A DNA stretch of 49,129 bases from an uncultured Collinsella sp. Lineage in GTDB: Bacteria > Actinomycetota > Coriobacteriia > Coriobacteriales > Coriobacteriaceae. Location of the stretch: contig CAUHFS010000010.1 of the NCBI GenBank assembly GCA_959605475.1, positions 1-49,129 on the forward strand, in the 5' to 3' direction. Of the stretch, positions 6,796-14,127 are shown one piece after another. Positions within the stretch are counted from its first letter, which is position 1, and every line of letters starts with the position of its first letter. A program made the position numbers and the translations under genes. The notes under the pieces are model-generated. The model did not search any database and was not told the DNA's origin. It worked only from the letters and a program-made list of their open reading frames with translations.

Positions 6796-9108
6796 ATGGC
6801 TGGTAATCACTTTAAGGGCAGCGATAGCGGCCGTCCTGCAGTTCCGCCGCGTCCGAACGGGGCTGGTAAGGCCGGCACGCCGGGCGGCGCTGGACAGGGC
6901 GGTTCCGGTAAGCGCGTGTCCCCGGGCGAGACGGCGATGTTTACCGCTCTGTACGAGCAGTCACAAAAGGCAAAAAAGACCGGCCGTGCAAGAGGGAATG
7001 TCTTTGCGGGCGGTGCAACCTCCACGTCGCAGCCGAGTGGGGCTCCTTCGGTACCCACGAACAACGCAGGTGCTACCAACGCCGCGAATGCCGCCGGCAA
7101 CGTTAATGCCGGCAAGGCCGCCAACAATACTCCCTCTGCCGGTGGCGCGGGGCTTACGGGTAACCTCGGCACGATCTACACCGGTGCCTCCGAGACTGGC
7201 ACGTTCGCCCGCCTGGATGATAGCGGTGCCGAGTTTGCGGGCTCGGGTTCCAAGGAAGATTATTACGATTTTGGCTTGAACTACGGTAGCGACGCTTCGT
7301 CGAGTTCGACCTCTGACGGTCTGGTCCGTCATCGCCATCGCAAGGGCGAGCGCAAAAAGCGTCACACCGGCGCCATTATTGCCGCTGTAGTCGCGGTGCT
7401 TCTCGTTGCGCTTGGCGCAAGCGGCTTTATGCTGCTTAACTCTGCAAAGACCGTAAAGAGCGAAGCGAAGGAGGCTGTCGAGATCGTCGGTGGCCTTAAG
7501 GACAAGGTCACGTCGGGCGATTTTTCGACGCTGCCTGACGACGCGAAGAAGATTGATGAGCTCTGCGACAGCATGAAGGCGGAGACTTCGAGCCCGCTGT
7601 GGACGGCGGCTTCGTTTATCCCGGTGTATGGCAGCGACATCAATGCGGCCCGTACCATGATTGATGCCCTGTCCGATGTCTCGAGCAACGCGCTGGTTCC
7701 CATGGCCGACAACCTTTCGCAGGCCACGCCCGGCAAGCTGTTCCAGGACGGCATGATTAACGTGTCCGCGCTGCAGGCGGTCGCCGATTCGCTTTCCAGC
7801 AGCTCCAAGGTGTTCAAGAGCGCCAACGAGAAGGTCCAGGGCATTGGTGATACTCATATTTCCCAGGTGACTGAGCTGGTCGATAAGGCCAAGGACGGCT
7901 TTGCCACCCTCAACGGCGCGGTTGACGCGGCGGAGAAGGTCGCCCCTGTCCTTCCCCAGATGCTCGGCGCCAACGGCCAGACGCGCAACTACCTTATGTA
8001 CGCCATGAACAACGTCGAGATTCGTGCTTGCGGCGGCTTTGGCGGTTCGCAGGGCCTGATTTCGGTCACTGACGGCCAGATGTCGATTGGCGAGTTTGTT
8101 CCCCGCATTGGACTCAGCGAGGATGAGGCAGTCGAGAGCGTCGACGAAGAGGATGAGGCGCTGTTCGGCAACCACAGTAACCTGTACAACTCGGGCAATA
8201 CCTATTCGCCTGATTGGCCCCGCAACTCGCAGCGTGTCGCCGCGCTGTGGAAGTCCCAGTATGGACAGGACGTTGATGGCGTCATCGGTATCGACCCGGT
8301 GTTCCTGCAGTATCTGCTGGGCCTGGTCGGTAACGTGTCACTGCCCGACGGAACGGTTGTCGACGGCACCAACGCCGCAAAGGTCCTCATGCACGATGTG
8401 TACTGGAACTATCCGGTCGAGGAGTCTGACGGCATCTTTGCATCCGTCGCCAGCGCTGCCTTCGACAAGATCCTTGGCGGTATCGGCGATGTCGATGTTA
8501 CGAAGCTTGTCAGCGCCGTTGAGCGCGGTGCCGAAGAGGGTCGCCTGATCGCTTGGATGAGAAACGATGATGAGCAGAATGCCATCAAAGAGACGGGCAT
8601 TGACGCTTCGCTGCCCGATCCGGATGATCCGAGTGCCGATCCCGTTGCCGGCGTTTACTTTAACAACCTGAGCTTCTCCAAGCTCGACTGGTATCTGAAC
8701 GCCGACACGCAGATTGGCCAGGGCATCAAGAACGGCGACGGCACGTGCTCCTATCGCATCACCGTTACCCTGACGAACATCATGACGCAGGAGGAGGCCG
8801 GCAAGCTGCCCGACTACGTCGCGGCGAGCGCGCCCGATGCCGCGCGCGACGACGAGCGTCTGAATGTCTCACTGTTTGCCCCGACGGGCGGCAACATCAG
8901 TGACCTTACGGTTGAGGGCACCCAGTTTGGTCTTGGCGCCGCTACGTGGCATGGAATTCCCTTCTATTCGGGTACCGTTGACCTGCATGCTGGCGAGACG
9001 ACGACGATCACGTATACGCTGACCACGTCGGCCGAGGCGGGGGACAAGCCGCTTACGCTGCGTCAGACTCCTACATGCCAGGCGGCTCGCGACAGCGCGT
9101 CGGCGTAG
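6796..9108 (+). CDS. DUF4012 envelope protein with one membrane anchor
   Basis: The protein has 770 residues. About 180 N-terminal residues are Gly/Ala/Asn-rich and disordered. A basic stretch and one transmembrane helix follow (about residues 190-215, GAIIAAVVAVLLVALG), then a large outside domain. That domain contains the DUF4012 core: MYAMNNVEIRACGGFGG, PDWPRNSQRVAALWKSQYG, DGVIGIDPVFLQYLL. Members occur in Gram-positive envelope contexts without a defined function. ATG 6796 is chosen for the GCGAGGA site 7 bases upstream; an in-frame TTG at 6769 is less likely. A hairpin separates it from glmM. Confidence 0.85.
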   Translation: MAGNHFKGSDSGRPAVPPRPNGAGKAGTPGGAGQGGSGKRVSPGETAMFTALYEQSQKAKKTGRARGNVFAGGATSTSQPSGAPSVPTNNAGATNAANAAGNVNAGKAANNTPSAGGAGLTGNLGTIYTGASETGTFARLDDSGAEFAGSGSKEDYYDFGLNYGSDASSSSTSDGLVRHRHRKGERKKRHTGAIIAAVVAVLLVALGASGFMLLNSAKTVKSEAKEAVEIVGGLKDKVTSGDFSTLPDDAKKIDELCDSMKAETSSPLWTAASFIPVYGSDINAARTMIDALSDVSSNALVPMADNLSQATPGKLFQDGMINVSALQAVADSLSSSSKVFKSANEKVQGIGDTHISQVTELVDKAKDGFATLNGAVDAAEKVAPVLPQMLGANGQTRNYLMYAMNNVEIRACGGFGGSQGLISVTDGQMSIGEFVPRIGLSEDEAVESVDEEDEALFGNHSNLYNSGNTYSPDWPRNSQRVAALWKSQYGQDVDGVIGIDPVFLQYLLGLVGNVSLPDGTVVDGTNAAKVLMHDVYWNYPVEESDGIFASVASAAFDKILGGIGDVDVTKLVSAVERGAEEGRLIAWMRNDDEQNAIKETGIDASLPDPDDPSADPVAGVYFNNLSFSKLDWYLNADTQIGQGIKNGDGTCSYRITVTLTNIMTQEEAGKLPDYVAASAPDAARDDERLNVSLFAPTGGNISDLTVEGTQFGLGAATWHGIPFYSGTVDLHAGETTTITYTLTTSAEAGDKPLTLRQTPTCQAARDSASA

Positions 9109-9145
9109 GGTTTTTCTGGTAGCGCAGATAATCGAGTACCATTTT

Positions 9146-9178
9146 GGGGCGGACAGGCAATCTGTTCGCCCCTATTTT
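9146..9178 (+). terminator. Hairpin between the DUF4012 gene and glmM
   Basis: GGGGCGgACAG (9146-9156) pairs with CTGTtCGCCCC (9162-9172) and is followed by TATTTT. It is a terminator or attenuator placed immediately before the glmM ribosome site. Confidence 0.7.
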
Positions 9179-9191
9179 GTAAGGAGAGCGC

Positions 9192-10523
9192 ATGAAGTAC
9201 TTTGGCACCGACGGCTTTCGCGGTGAGGCTAACGTTGGGCTGACGGTAGAGCACGCTTATAAGATTGGCCGTTTTGTGGGCTGGTATTACGGCGCCAACC
9301 GCGAGCGCAAGGCGCGCGTCATCGTGGGCAAGGACACACGTCGCTCGAGTTATATGTTCGAGGCGGCGCTGGTGAGTGGCCTGGTCGCGAGCGGTGCGGA
9401 CGCCTATATGCTGCACGTGATCCCCACGCCGGGCGTAGCGCATCAGACCGTGGAAGGCTGCTTCGATTGCGGCATCATGATCAGCGCGAGCCACAACCCG
9501 TTTTGCGATAACGGCATTAAGCTCGTCAACAGCGACGGTTTTAAGATGGACGAGGACGTACTGGAGCTCATCGAGGACTACATCGATGGCAAGAGCGAGG
9601 TGCCGCTGGCCACGGGCAACCACATCGGCGCCACGGTGGACTACATGCAGGGCCGCAACCGCTATATTGCCTCGCTCATCGCCAGCGCGAACTTTTCGCT
9701 GCAGGGCGTCAAGATCGGTCTCGACTGCGCCAACGGCTCGGCGTCCTCGGTGGCCAAGCCGGTGTTCGACGCGCTGGGCGCCGACGTGCGCGTGATCAAT
9801 GCCGCGCCTGATGGTTTTAACATCAACGTCGACTGCGGCTCCACGCATATGGAGCGTCTGCAGCGCCACGTGGTGGAGCAGGGCCTGGACGTGGGCTTTG
9901 CCTACGACGGCGATGCCGACCGCTGCCTGGCCGTGGACGAGCGCGGCCGCGTGGTCGATGGCGACCAGATCCTGTACGTGTGCGGCGTGTACCTGAACAA
10001 GCACGGTCGCCTTTCGGGCGGTACCGTGGTGCCGACGATCGCCAGCAACTTTGGTCTGGTCAAGTCGCTGGAGCTTGCCGGACTGAGCGCCGTGACCAGC
10101 GGCGTGGGCGACCGTCACGTGTATGCCAAGATGCGCGAGGGCGGCTACAGCCTGGGCGGCGAGCAGACGGGCCATACGATCTTTGGCGATATCGAGCGCA
10201 CGGGCGACGGCATTATGACCTCGCTGCGCGTGATGGAAGTGATTCGTGCCGAGCGCGAGACGCTCTCGCAGCTCACGGCTCCGTGCAAGCTGCTGCCGCA
10301 GGCGCAGGTTGCCGTGCGCGTAGCGGATAAGGACGCCGCGCTCGAGAACATGGGCGTGCAGAACGCCATCGCCGAGGCCGAGACTGCGCTGGCAGGCGAG
10401 GGCCGCGTGCTCGTGCGCAAAAGTGGAACCGAGTCGGTGATTCGCGTTTTGGCCGAAGCGCCCGACCAAGCATCCGCCGATGCTGCCATGAAGCGCATCG
10501 CCAACGCGCTCGAGGCTTTATAG
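9192..10523 (+). CDS. glmM: Phosphoglucosamine mutase
   Basis: GlmM converts glucosamine-6-phosphate to glucosamine-1-phosphate, feeding UDP-GlcNAc for peptidoglycan. All family motifs are present in order: GTDGFRG at the N terminus, the phosphoserine loop ISASHNP (Ser100), the Mg site DGDADRC, the sugar loop GGEQTGH and the C-terminal phosphate loop VRKSGTES. Its 443 residues are normal for the family. ATG 9192 is preceded by AAGGAGAG. It has its own upstream hairpin and two hairpins downstream, so it is probably expressed alone. Confidence 0.97.
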   Translation: MKYFGTDGFRGEANVGLTVEHAYKIGRFVGWYYGANRERKARVIVGKDTRRSSYMFEAALVSGLVASGADAYMLHVIPTPGVAHQTVEGCFDCGIMISASHNPFCDNGIKLVNSDGFKMDEDVLELIEDYIDGKSEVPLATGNHIGATVDYMQGRNRYIASLIASANFSLQGVKIGLDCANGSASSVAKPVFDALGADVRVINAAPDGFNINVDCGSTHMERLQRHVVEQGLDVGFAYDGDADRCLAVDERGRVVDGDQILYVCGVYLNKHGRLSGGTVVPTIASNFGLVKSLELAGLSAVTSGVGDRHVYAKMREGGYSLGGEQTGHTIFGDIERTGDGIMTSLRVMEVIRAERETLSQLTAPCKLLPQAQVAVRVADKDAALENMGVQNAIAEAETALAGEGRVLVRKSGTESVIRVLAEAPDQASADAAMKRIANALEAL

Positions 10524-10551
10524 CTACGCGGTTTTACCAAACCGCGTAGCT
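10522..10551 (+). terminator. 13-bp perfect hairpin after glmM
   Basis: AGCTACGCGGTTT (10522-10534) and its perfect complement (10539-10551) enclose the tetraloop TACC. It has no T tract and begins inside the glmM stop codon, so it may stabilise the mRNA end rather than terminate transcription. Confidence 0.6.
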
Positions 10552-10598
10552 GCTCGACGCTGCAAACGCCCCTAAGCGGCAATCTGGCGTTCAATTTC

Positions 10599-10630
10599 AA
10601 GGGCGCGACCAGAAGGTCAGCGCCCTTTCG
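10599..10630 (+). terminator. Second hairpin after glmM
   Basis: AAGGGCGCGACC pairs with GGTCaGCGCCCTT around AGAA and is followed by TCGTTT. This is a probable terminator. Confidence 0.65.
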
Positions 10631-10703
10631 TTTCACGTTATCTTGCTCGCTTGGGGTCGTTTTCTCTGACGTTGCCAAGACATTAGCGTCAACGAGCTAC
10701 TCA

Positions 10704-10764
10704 TTGGGGACAGTCTTTACCGATTGGCCGGTTTGCTGGCCGGATGGGCAAGGACTGTCCCCAA
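10704..10764. repeat. TTGGGGACAGTC inverted-repeat element
   Basis: TTGGGGACAGTC at 10704-10715 and GACTGTCCCCAA at 10753-10764 are perfect inverted repeats around a GGCC-rich inner hairpin. The right side is followed by AACTGCCGGC twice (10763 and 10790). A GGGACAG element of similar design lies at 46557-46693. The form recalls REP-type palindromes; no transposase is encoded nearby. Confidence 0.6.
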
Positions 10765-10809
10765 CTGCCGGCAGAAAAGGAACGTCCCTAACTGCCGGCC
10801 TTCAAGGCC

Positions 10810-12384
10810 TTACAGCTGGTAGAGCGTGGTGAACTTGTCCTGTAGGTAGCTGCAGTAGTAGCGGGCATCGAACGGCATGCCGCAGGCGCCCTTGATGAGT
10901 TCCGGCGCGTCTTTGGCGCGGCCCCATTGCCAAATGTGCTCGCCTAACCACGCGCGGACGGGTGCCAAGTCGCCGCTCGCACAGGCACCGGTAAGGTCGA
11001 CGCCGTCGCGGCACATGGCCGGCACAAACATGGCGTCGTAGGCGCTACCCAGCGCATACGTGGGGAAGTAGCCAAACGAGCCGCCGCTCCAGTGCGTATC
11101 CTGCAGACAGCCGCGCGTGTCGTCAGGAACGGGAATGCCCAGGTATTCGTCCATAAAGCGGTTCCAAAGCGCGGGGATATCCTTGGCCGTGGCCTCGCCG
11201 GCAAACAGCATACGCTCAATCTGGTAGCGCACCATAATATGCAGCGGGTAGGTAAGCTCGTCGGCCTCGGTGCGGATCAACGACGGCTGCGCGATGTTCA
11301 CGGCGCGGTAGAGCGTGTCCTCGTCAACGTCGCCGTAGACCTCGGGCGCGTGGCGGCGCAGTACCTCAAGCAGCGGGCCCATAAAGGCGCGGCTGCGGCC
11401 CACGGTGTTCTCGAAAAAGCGGCTCTGGCTCTCGTGGATGCCCATGGAGGTGCCACCTTCAAGACAGGTGCGCGCATAGGCAGAATTGACGCCCAGCTCG
11501 TACATGGCGTGGCCCGCCTCGTGGATGATGCTGTAGACGTTGGAGATGCAGTCGTTTTCGTAGATGTGCGTGGCAATGCGCGCGTCACCCACCGAGAAGC
11601 CTTCGCTAAACGGGTGCTCGGTAAAGGCAAGCGTGGTGTCGTTCAGGTCCAGGCCGACGAGCTTCATAAGGTCGAAGCTCATGGCGCGCTGGGCGGCCTC
11701 GGGCACGCGGGCGTGCAAAAAGTCGGCAGCGGGCTGCTGGCCGCGCTCGCCGATGGCGTGCACGAGCGGCACGACCGTCGCCTTGACCTCATCGCAAAAC
11801 GCGTCGAAGCTCTTGGCGGAAAGGCCGCGCTCATACTGGTCGAGCCACACGTCGTATGGGTCGCGCTTGGGATCCATGAGCTCGGCCTGATATTTGAGCT
11901 TGTCGACAATCTTATCCACATAGGGCTCAAAGCTCGCCCAGTCATTGGTCGTCTTGGCCTTGTGCCACACGGCATCGGCCTCGCAGGTAAGCCTGGTCCA
12001 AGCCTCGGCCTCCTCGGTAGGAATGGCGCTTGCCTCGCGCTGGTCGCGGCCGAGTACGCGAATCTCGTCGAGCAGCTGCGGGTCGTCGATCTTGCCGCCC
12101 GCGACCGTCTCGCGCGCGAGAGAGCGCACGAGCTCAACAGACTTTTTGCTGGTCAGCAGCTTGTGATGCTCGCCGGCAAGGGTGCCCATAGCATCGGCGC
12201 GGGCCGCGGCGCCGTTGGCGGGAGCAATGGTCGCGCCATCGAACTCGGCAATCTTGAGCAGGTACTCGCGGGTCCACAGCTTGCCCTCGAGCTTGCGGAA
12301 TTTTTTGATGGCCTTATCGACCTTGATGCCTTTGGGCGTCTTGCCCGCTGCAGGCTCGGCCTTCTTATCGAGTTTCTTTCCCAT
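10810..12384 (-). CDS. M32-family metallocarboxypeptidase (carboxypeptidase Taq type)
   Basis: M32 enzymes release C-terminal amino acids from peptides using one metal ion in the cytoplasm. The HExxH motif is HEAGH at residues 288-292. Other conserved blocks include HESQSRFFEN, RTEADELTYPLHIMVRYQIER and HWSGGSFGYFPTYALG. Its 524 residues are slightly longer than the usual 500 because of a Lys-rich N-terminal extension of about 25 residues. The gene is divergent from the pheST T-box leader and apparently monocistronic. Confidence 0.93.
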   Translation of the reverse strand: MGKKLDKKAEPAAGKTPKGIKVDKAIKKFRKLEGKLWTREYLLKIAEFDGATIAPANGAAARADAMGTLAGEHHKLLTSKKSVELVRSLARETVAGGKIDDPQLLDEIRVLGRDQREASAIPTEEAEAWTRLTCEADAVWHKAKTTNDWASFEPYVDKIVDKLKYQAELMDPKRDPYDVWLDQYERGLSAKSFDAFCDEVKATVVPLVHAIGERGQQPAADFLHARVPEAAQRAMSFDLMKLVGLDLNDTTLAFTEHPFSEGFSVGDARIATHIYENDCISNVYSIIHEAGHAMYELGVNSAYARTCLEGGTSMGIHESQSRFFENTVGRSRAFMGPLLEVLRRHAPEVYGDVDEDTLYRAVNIAQPSLIRTEADELTYPLHIMVRYQIERMLFAGEATAKDIPALWNRFMDEYLGIPVPDDTRGCLQDTHWSGGSFGYFPTYALGSAYDAMFVPAMCRDGVDLTGACASGDLAPVRAWLGEHIWQWGRAKDAPELIKGACGMPFDARYYCSYLQDKFTTLYQL

Positions 12385-12519
12385 ACCATATCCTTGATCT
12401 CGCGAGCCGAGCGCTTCGGGTGGGCGCGCGGCCAGTTTGCACAGCTACCTGCCTTGTACCCAGCACGAACAAAACGGAACGCGGCGATACGCCCACACAA
12501 TGTGGTATCCTGTAGCCCA

Positions 12520-12803
12520 ATGCGTTGACGGAGAGGGTTTTGCCCGCCGCGTCGCCGGCAAGAGAGGGAAGGTCATGGGCTGCAAGCCTTCCTGCGGTGA
12601 CAAGGGCCAAGCGTTCACTCCCGAGCAGCGACCTCAACGGGCACGCGGCCAGCGGCGGCGATGTCCCCAGTAGGGAAGCCGTGAGCCTCGCGATAAGGGG
12701 CGCAGAGTGGGCACGGCGGGCCAGACATCCGCCGCGTCAAACAAGGTGGTACCGCGGAATTCAACCGTCCTTGGGCAATGCACATGCCCGAGGGCGGTTT
12801 TTT
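12520..12803 (+). promoter_or_regulatory. T-box leader of pheST, specifier UUC (Phe)
   Basis: The T-box sequence AAGGTGGTACCGCGG occurs at about 12743-12757 and would pair with the uncharged tRNA 3' end. A terminator follows: AACCGTCC...GGGCA (from 12763) against TGCCC...GGGCGGTT, then TTTTTT. In Stem I, GGAG (12530-12533) can pair with CTCC (12618-12621). That places UUC at 12614-12616, followed by A, in the specifier position. A TATCCT -10-like element sits at 12506. Low charged tRNA-Phe should favour the antiterminator and expression of pheS and pheT. Confidence 0.88.
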
Positions 12804-12889
12804 GTTACCGAACCGGGCCGCGTTTTCACAACGCCAGGCGGCGGCAGCCGCCTCGGCAAACGGAGAGCGCGAGAGACGAAAGGGAAGAC

Positions 12890-13966
12890 ATGAGTCTGAT
12901 TGATGATCTGGTCAAACTCGAGGAAGAGGCCAAGGAGCTCGTCGCAGGCGCCGACGACGCCGCCAAGCTCGAGGCTGCGCGCGTTGAGCTGCTCGGCCGC
13001 AAGGGCCGCATCACCGGCCTGATGCGCATGATGGGCAAGCTCGCCCCCGAGGATCGTCCCGTGATGGGCAAGCGAGCCAACGAGATGCGCCAGCTGATTG
13101 AGGGCATGCTCGACGAGCGCACCACCGAGATGAAGGCCGCCGCCCTCAAGCGCGCACTGGAGCACGACGCCGTCGACATCACGCTGCCGGGCATCCGTCC
13201 GCAGATCGGCCACCAGCACCTGATCAAGCAGATTATCGAGGAGGCCGAGGACATCTTCTGCGGCATCGGCTACACCGTCGAGTCCGGCCCCATGGTCGAC
13301 ACCTCCTACTACAACTTCACCGCGCTCAACGCCCCCATGGATCACCCGAGCCGCTCGGCCCGCGATACCTTCTACGTGGTCGACAACAACCCCGGCAGCG
13401 TCGCGCACCCCGAGGCTCACGCCCACGGCGAGTCCGACGTGCTGCTGCGCACCCAGACTTCAGGCGTGCAGATCCACACTATGGAGTCGCAAAAGCCGCC
13501 CATCTACATGATTTGCCCGGGCACCGTCTACCGTCCCGACACGGCCGATGCCTGCCACCTGCCGCAGTTCAATCAGATCGAGGGCCTGGTCGTTGACGAG
13601 GGCATCACCTTTGGCGACCTCAAGGGCACGCTCGACTACTTTGTTAAGTGCATGTTTGGCGAGGATCGCAAGACGCGTTACCGCCCGCACTTCTTCCCCT
13701 TCACCGAGCCTAGCTGCGAGGTGGACGTGAGCTGCCACGTGTGCGGCGGCAAGGGCTGCAACTTCTGCAAGCATAGCGGCTGGATCGAGATCCTGGGCTG
13801 CGGCATGGTTGACCCCAACGTCCTGATCAACTGCGGCATCGACCCCGAGAAGTACACCGGCTTTGCCTTTGGTATTGGCGCCGAGCGCGTCGCGGCCCTG
13901 CGCTACGACCTGCCGGATCTGCGAACCCTGATGACGGGCGATATGCGCTTCTTAAATCAGTTCTAG
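12890..13966 (+). CDS. pheS: Phenylalanine--tRNA ligase alpha subunit
   Basis: PheS is the catalytic half of the alpha2beta2 phenylalanyl-tRNA synthetase. The N-terminal coiled coil (about residues 1-85) precedes the class II core with GHQHLIKQIIEEAEDIF, RTQTSGVQIHTME (motif 2 region) and GFAFGIGAERVAALRY (motif 3). A four-Cys cluster CHVCGGKGCNFCKHSGW lies near residue 285, as in many family members. ATG 12890 follows AGGGAAGA and gives 358 residues, the usual size. It is first in the T-box-controlled operon with pheT. Confidence 0.97.
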   Translation: MSLIDDLVKLEEEAKELVAGADDAAKLEAARVELLGRKGRITGLMRMMGKLAPEDRPVMGKRANEMRQLIEGMLDERTTEMKAAALKRALEHDAVDITLPGIRPQIGHQHLIKQIIEEAEDIFCGIGYTVESGPMVDTSYYNFTALNAPMDHPSRSARDTFYVVDNNPGSVAHPEAHAHGESDVLLRTQTSGVQIHTMESQKPPIYMICPGTVYRPDTADACHLPQFNQIEGLVVDEGITFGDLKGTLDYFVKCMFGEDRKTRYRPHFFPFTEPSCEVDVSCHVCGGKGCNFCKHSGWIEILGCGMVDPNVLINCGIDPEKYTGFAFGIGAERVAALRYDLPDLRTLMTGDMRFLNQF

Positions 13967-13971
13967 TCCCG

Positions 13972-14104
13972 GCGGCTTTCCCAAGCACCGCACCTTGCCT
14001 TTCAATCGTCGGTTGCGTACCTAAGTACGCGGCCCTCCTCTTTCAAGGCAATCTGCGGCACTTGGAAAACCCGTCTCCGTTGCAGTTTTCCGGCTCAAAG
14101 CCGC
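13972..14104 (+). repeat. Large imperfect hairpin filling the pheS-pheT spacer
   Basis: Nested arms pair in order. GCGGCTTT (13972-13979) pairs with AAAGCCGC (14097-14104). CCAAG (13981) pairs with CTTGG (14061), CCGCA (13988) with TGCGG (14054), TTGCCTT (13995) with AAGGCAA (14045), and the apical GCGTAC with GTACGC around CTAA (14015-14030). It ends 6 bases before the pheT ribosome site. No T tract follows, so it is probably an intra-operon processing or coupling structure or a mobile palindrome. Confidence 0.7.
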
Positions 14105-14127
14105 ATTTATGAAAGGAGACCAGTTAG

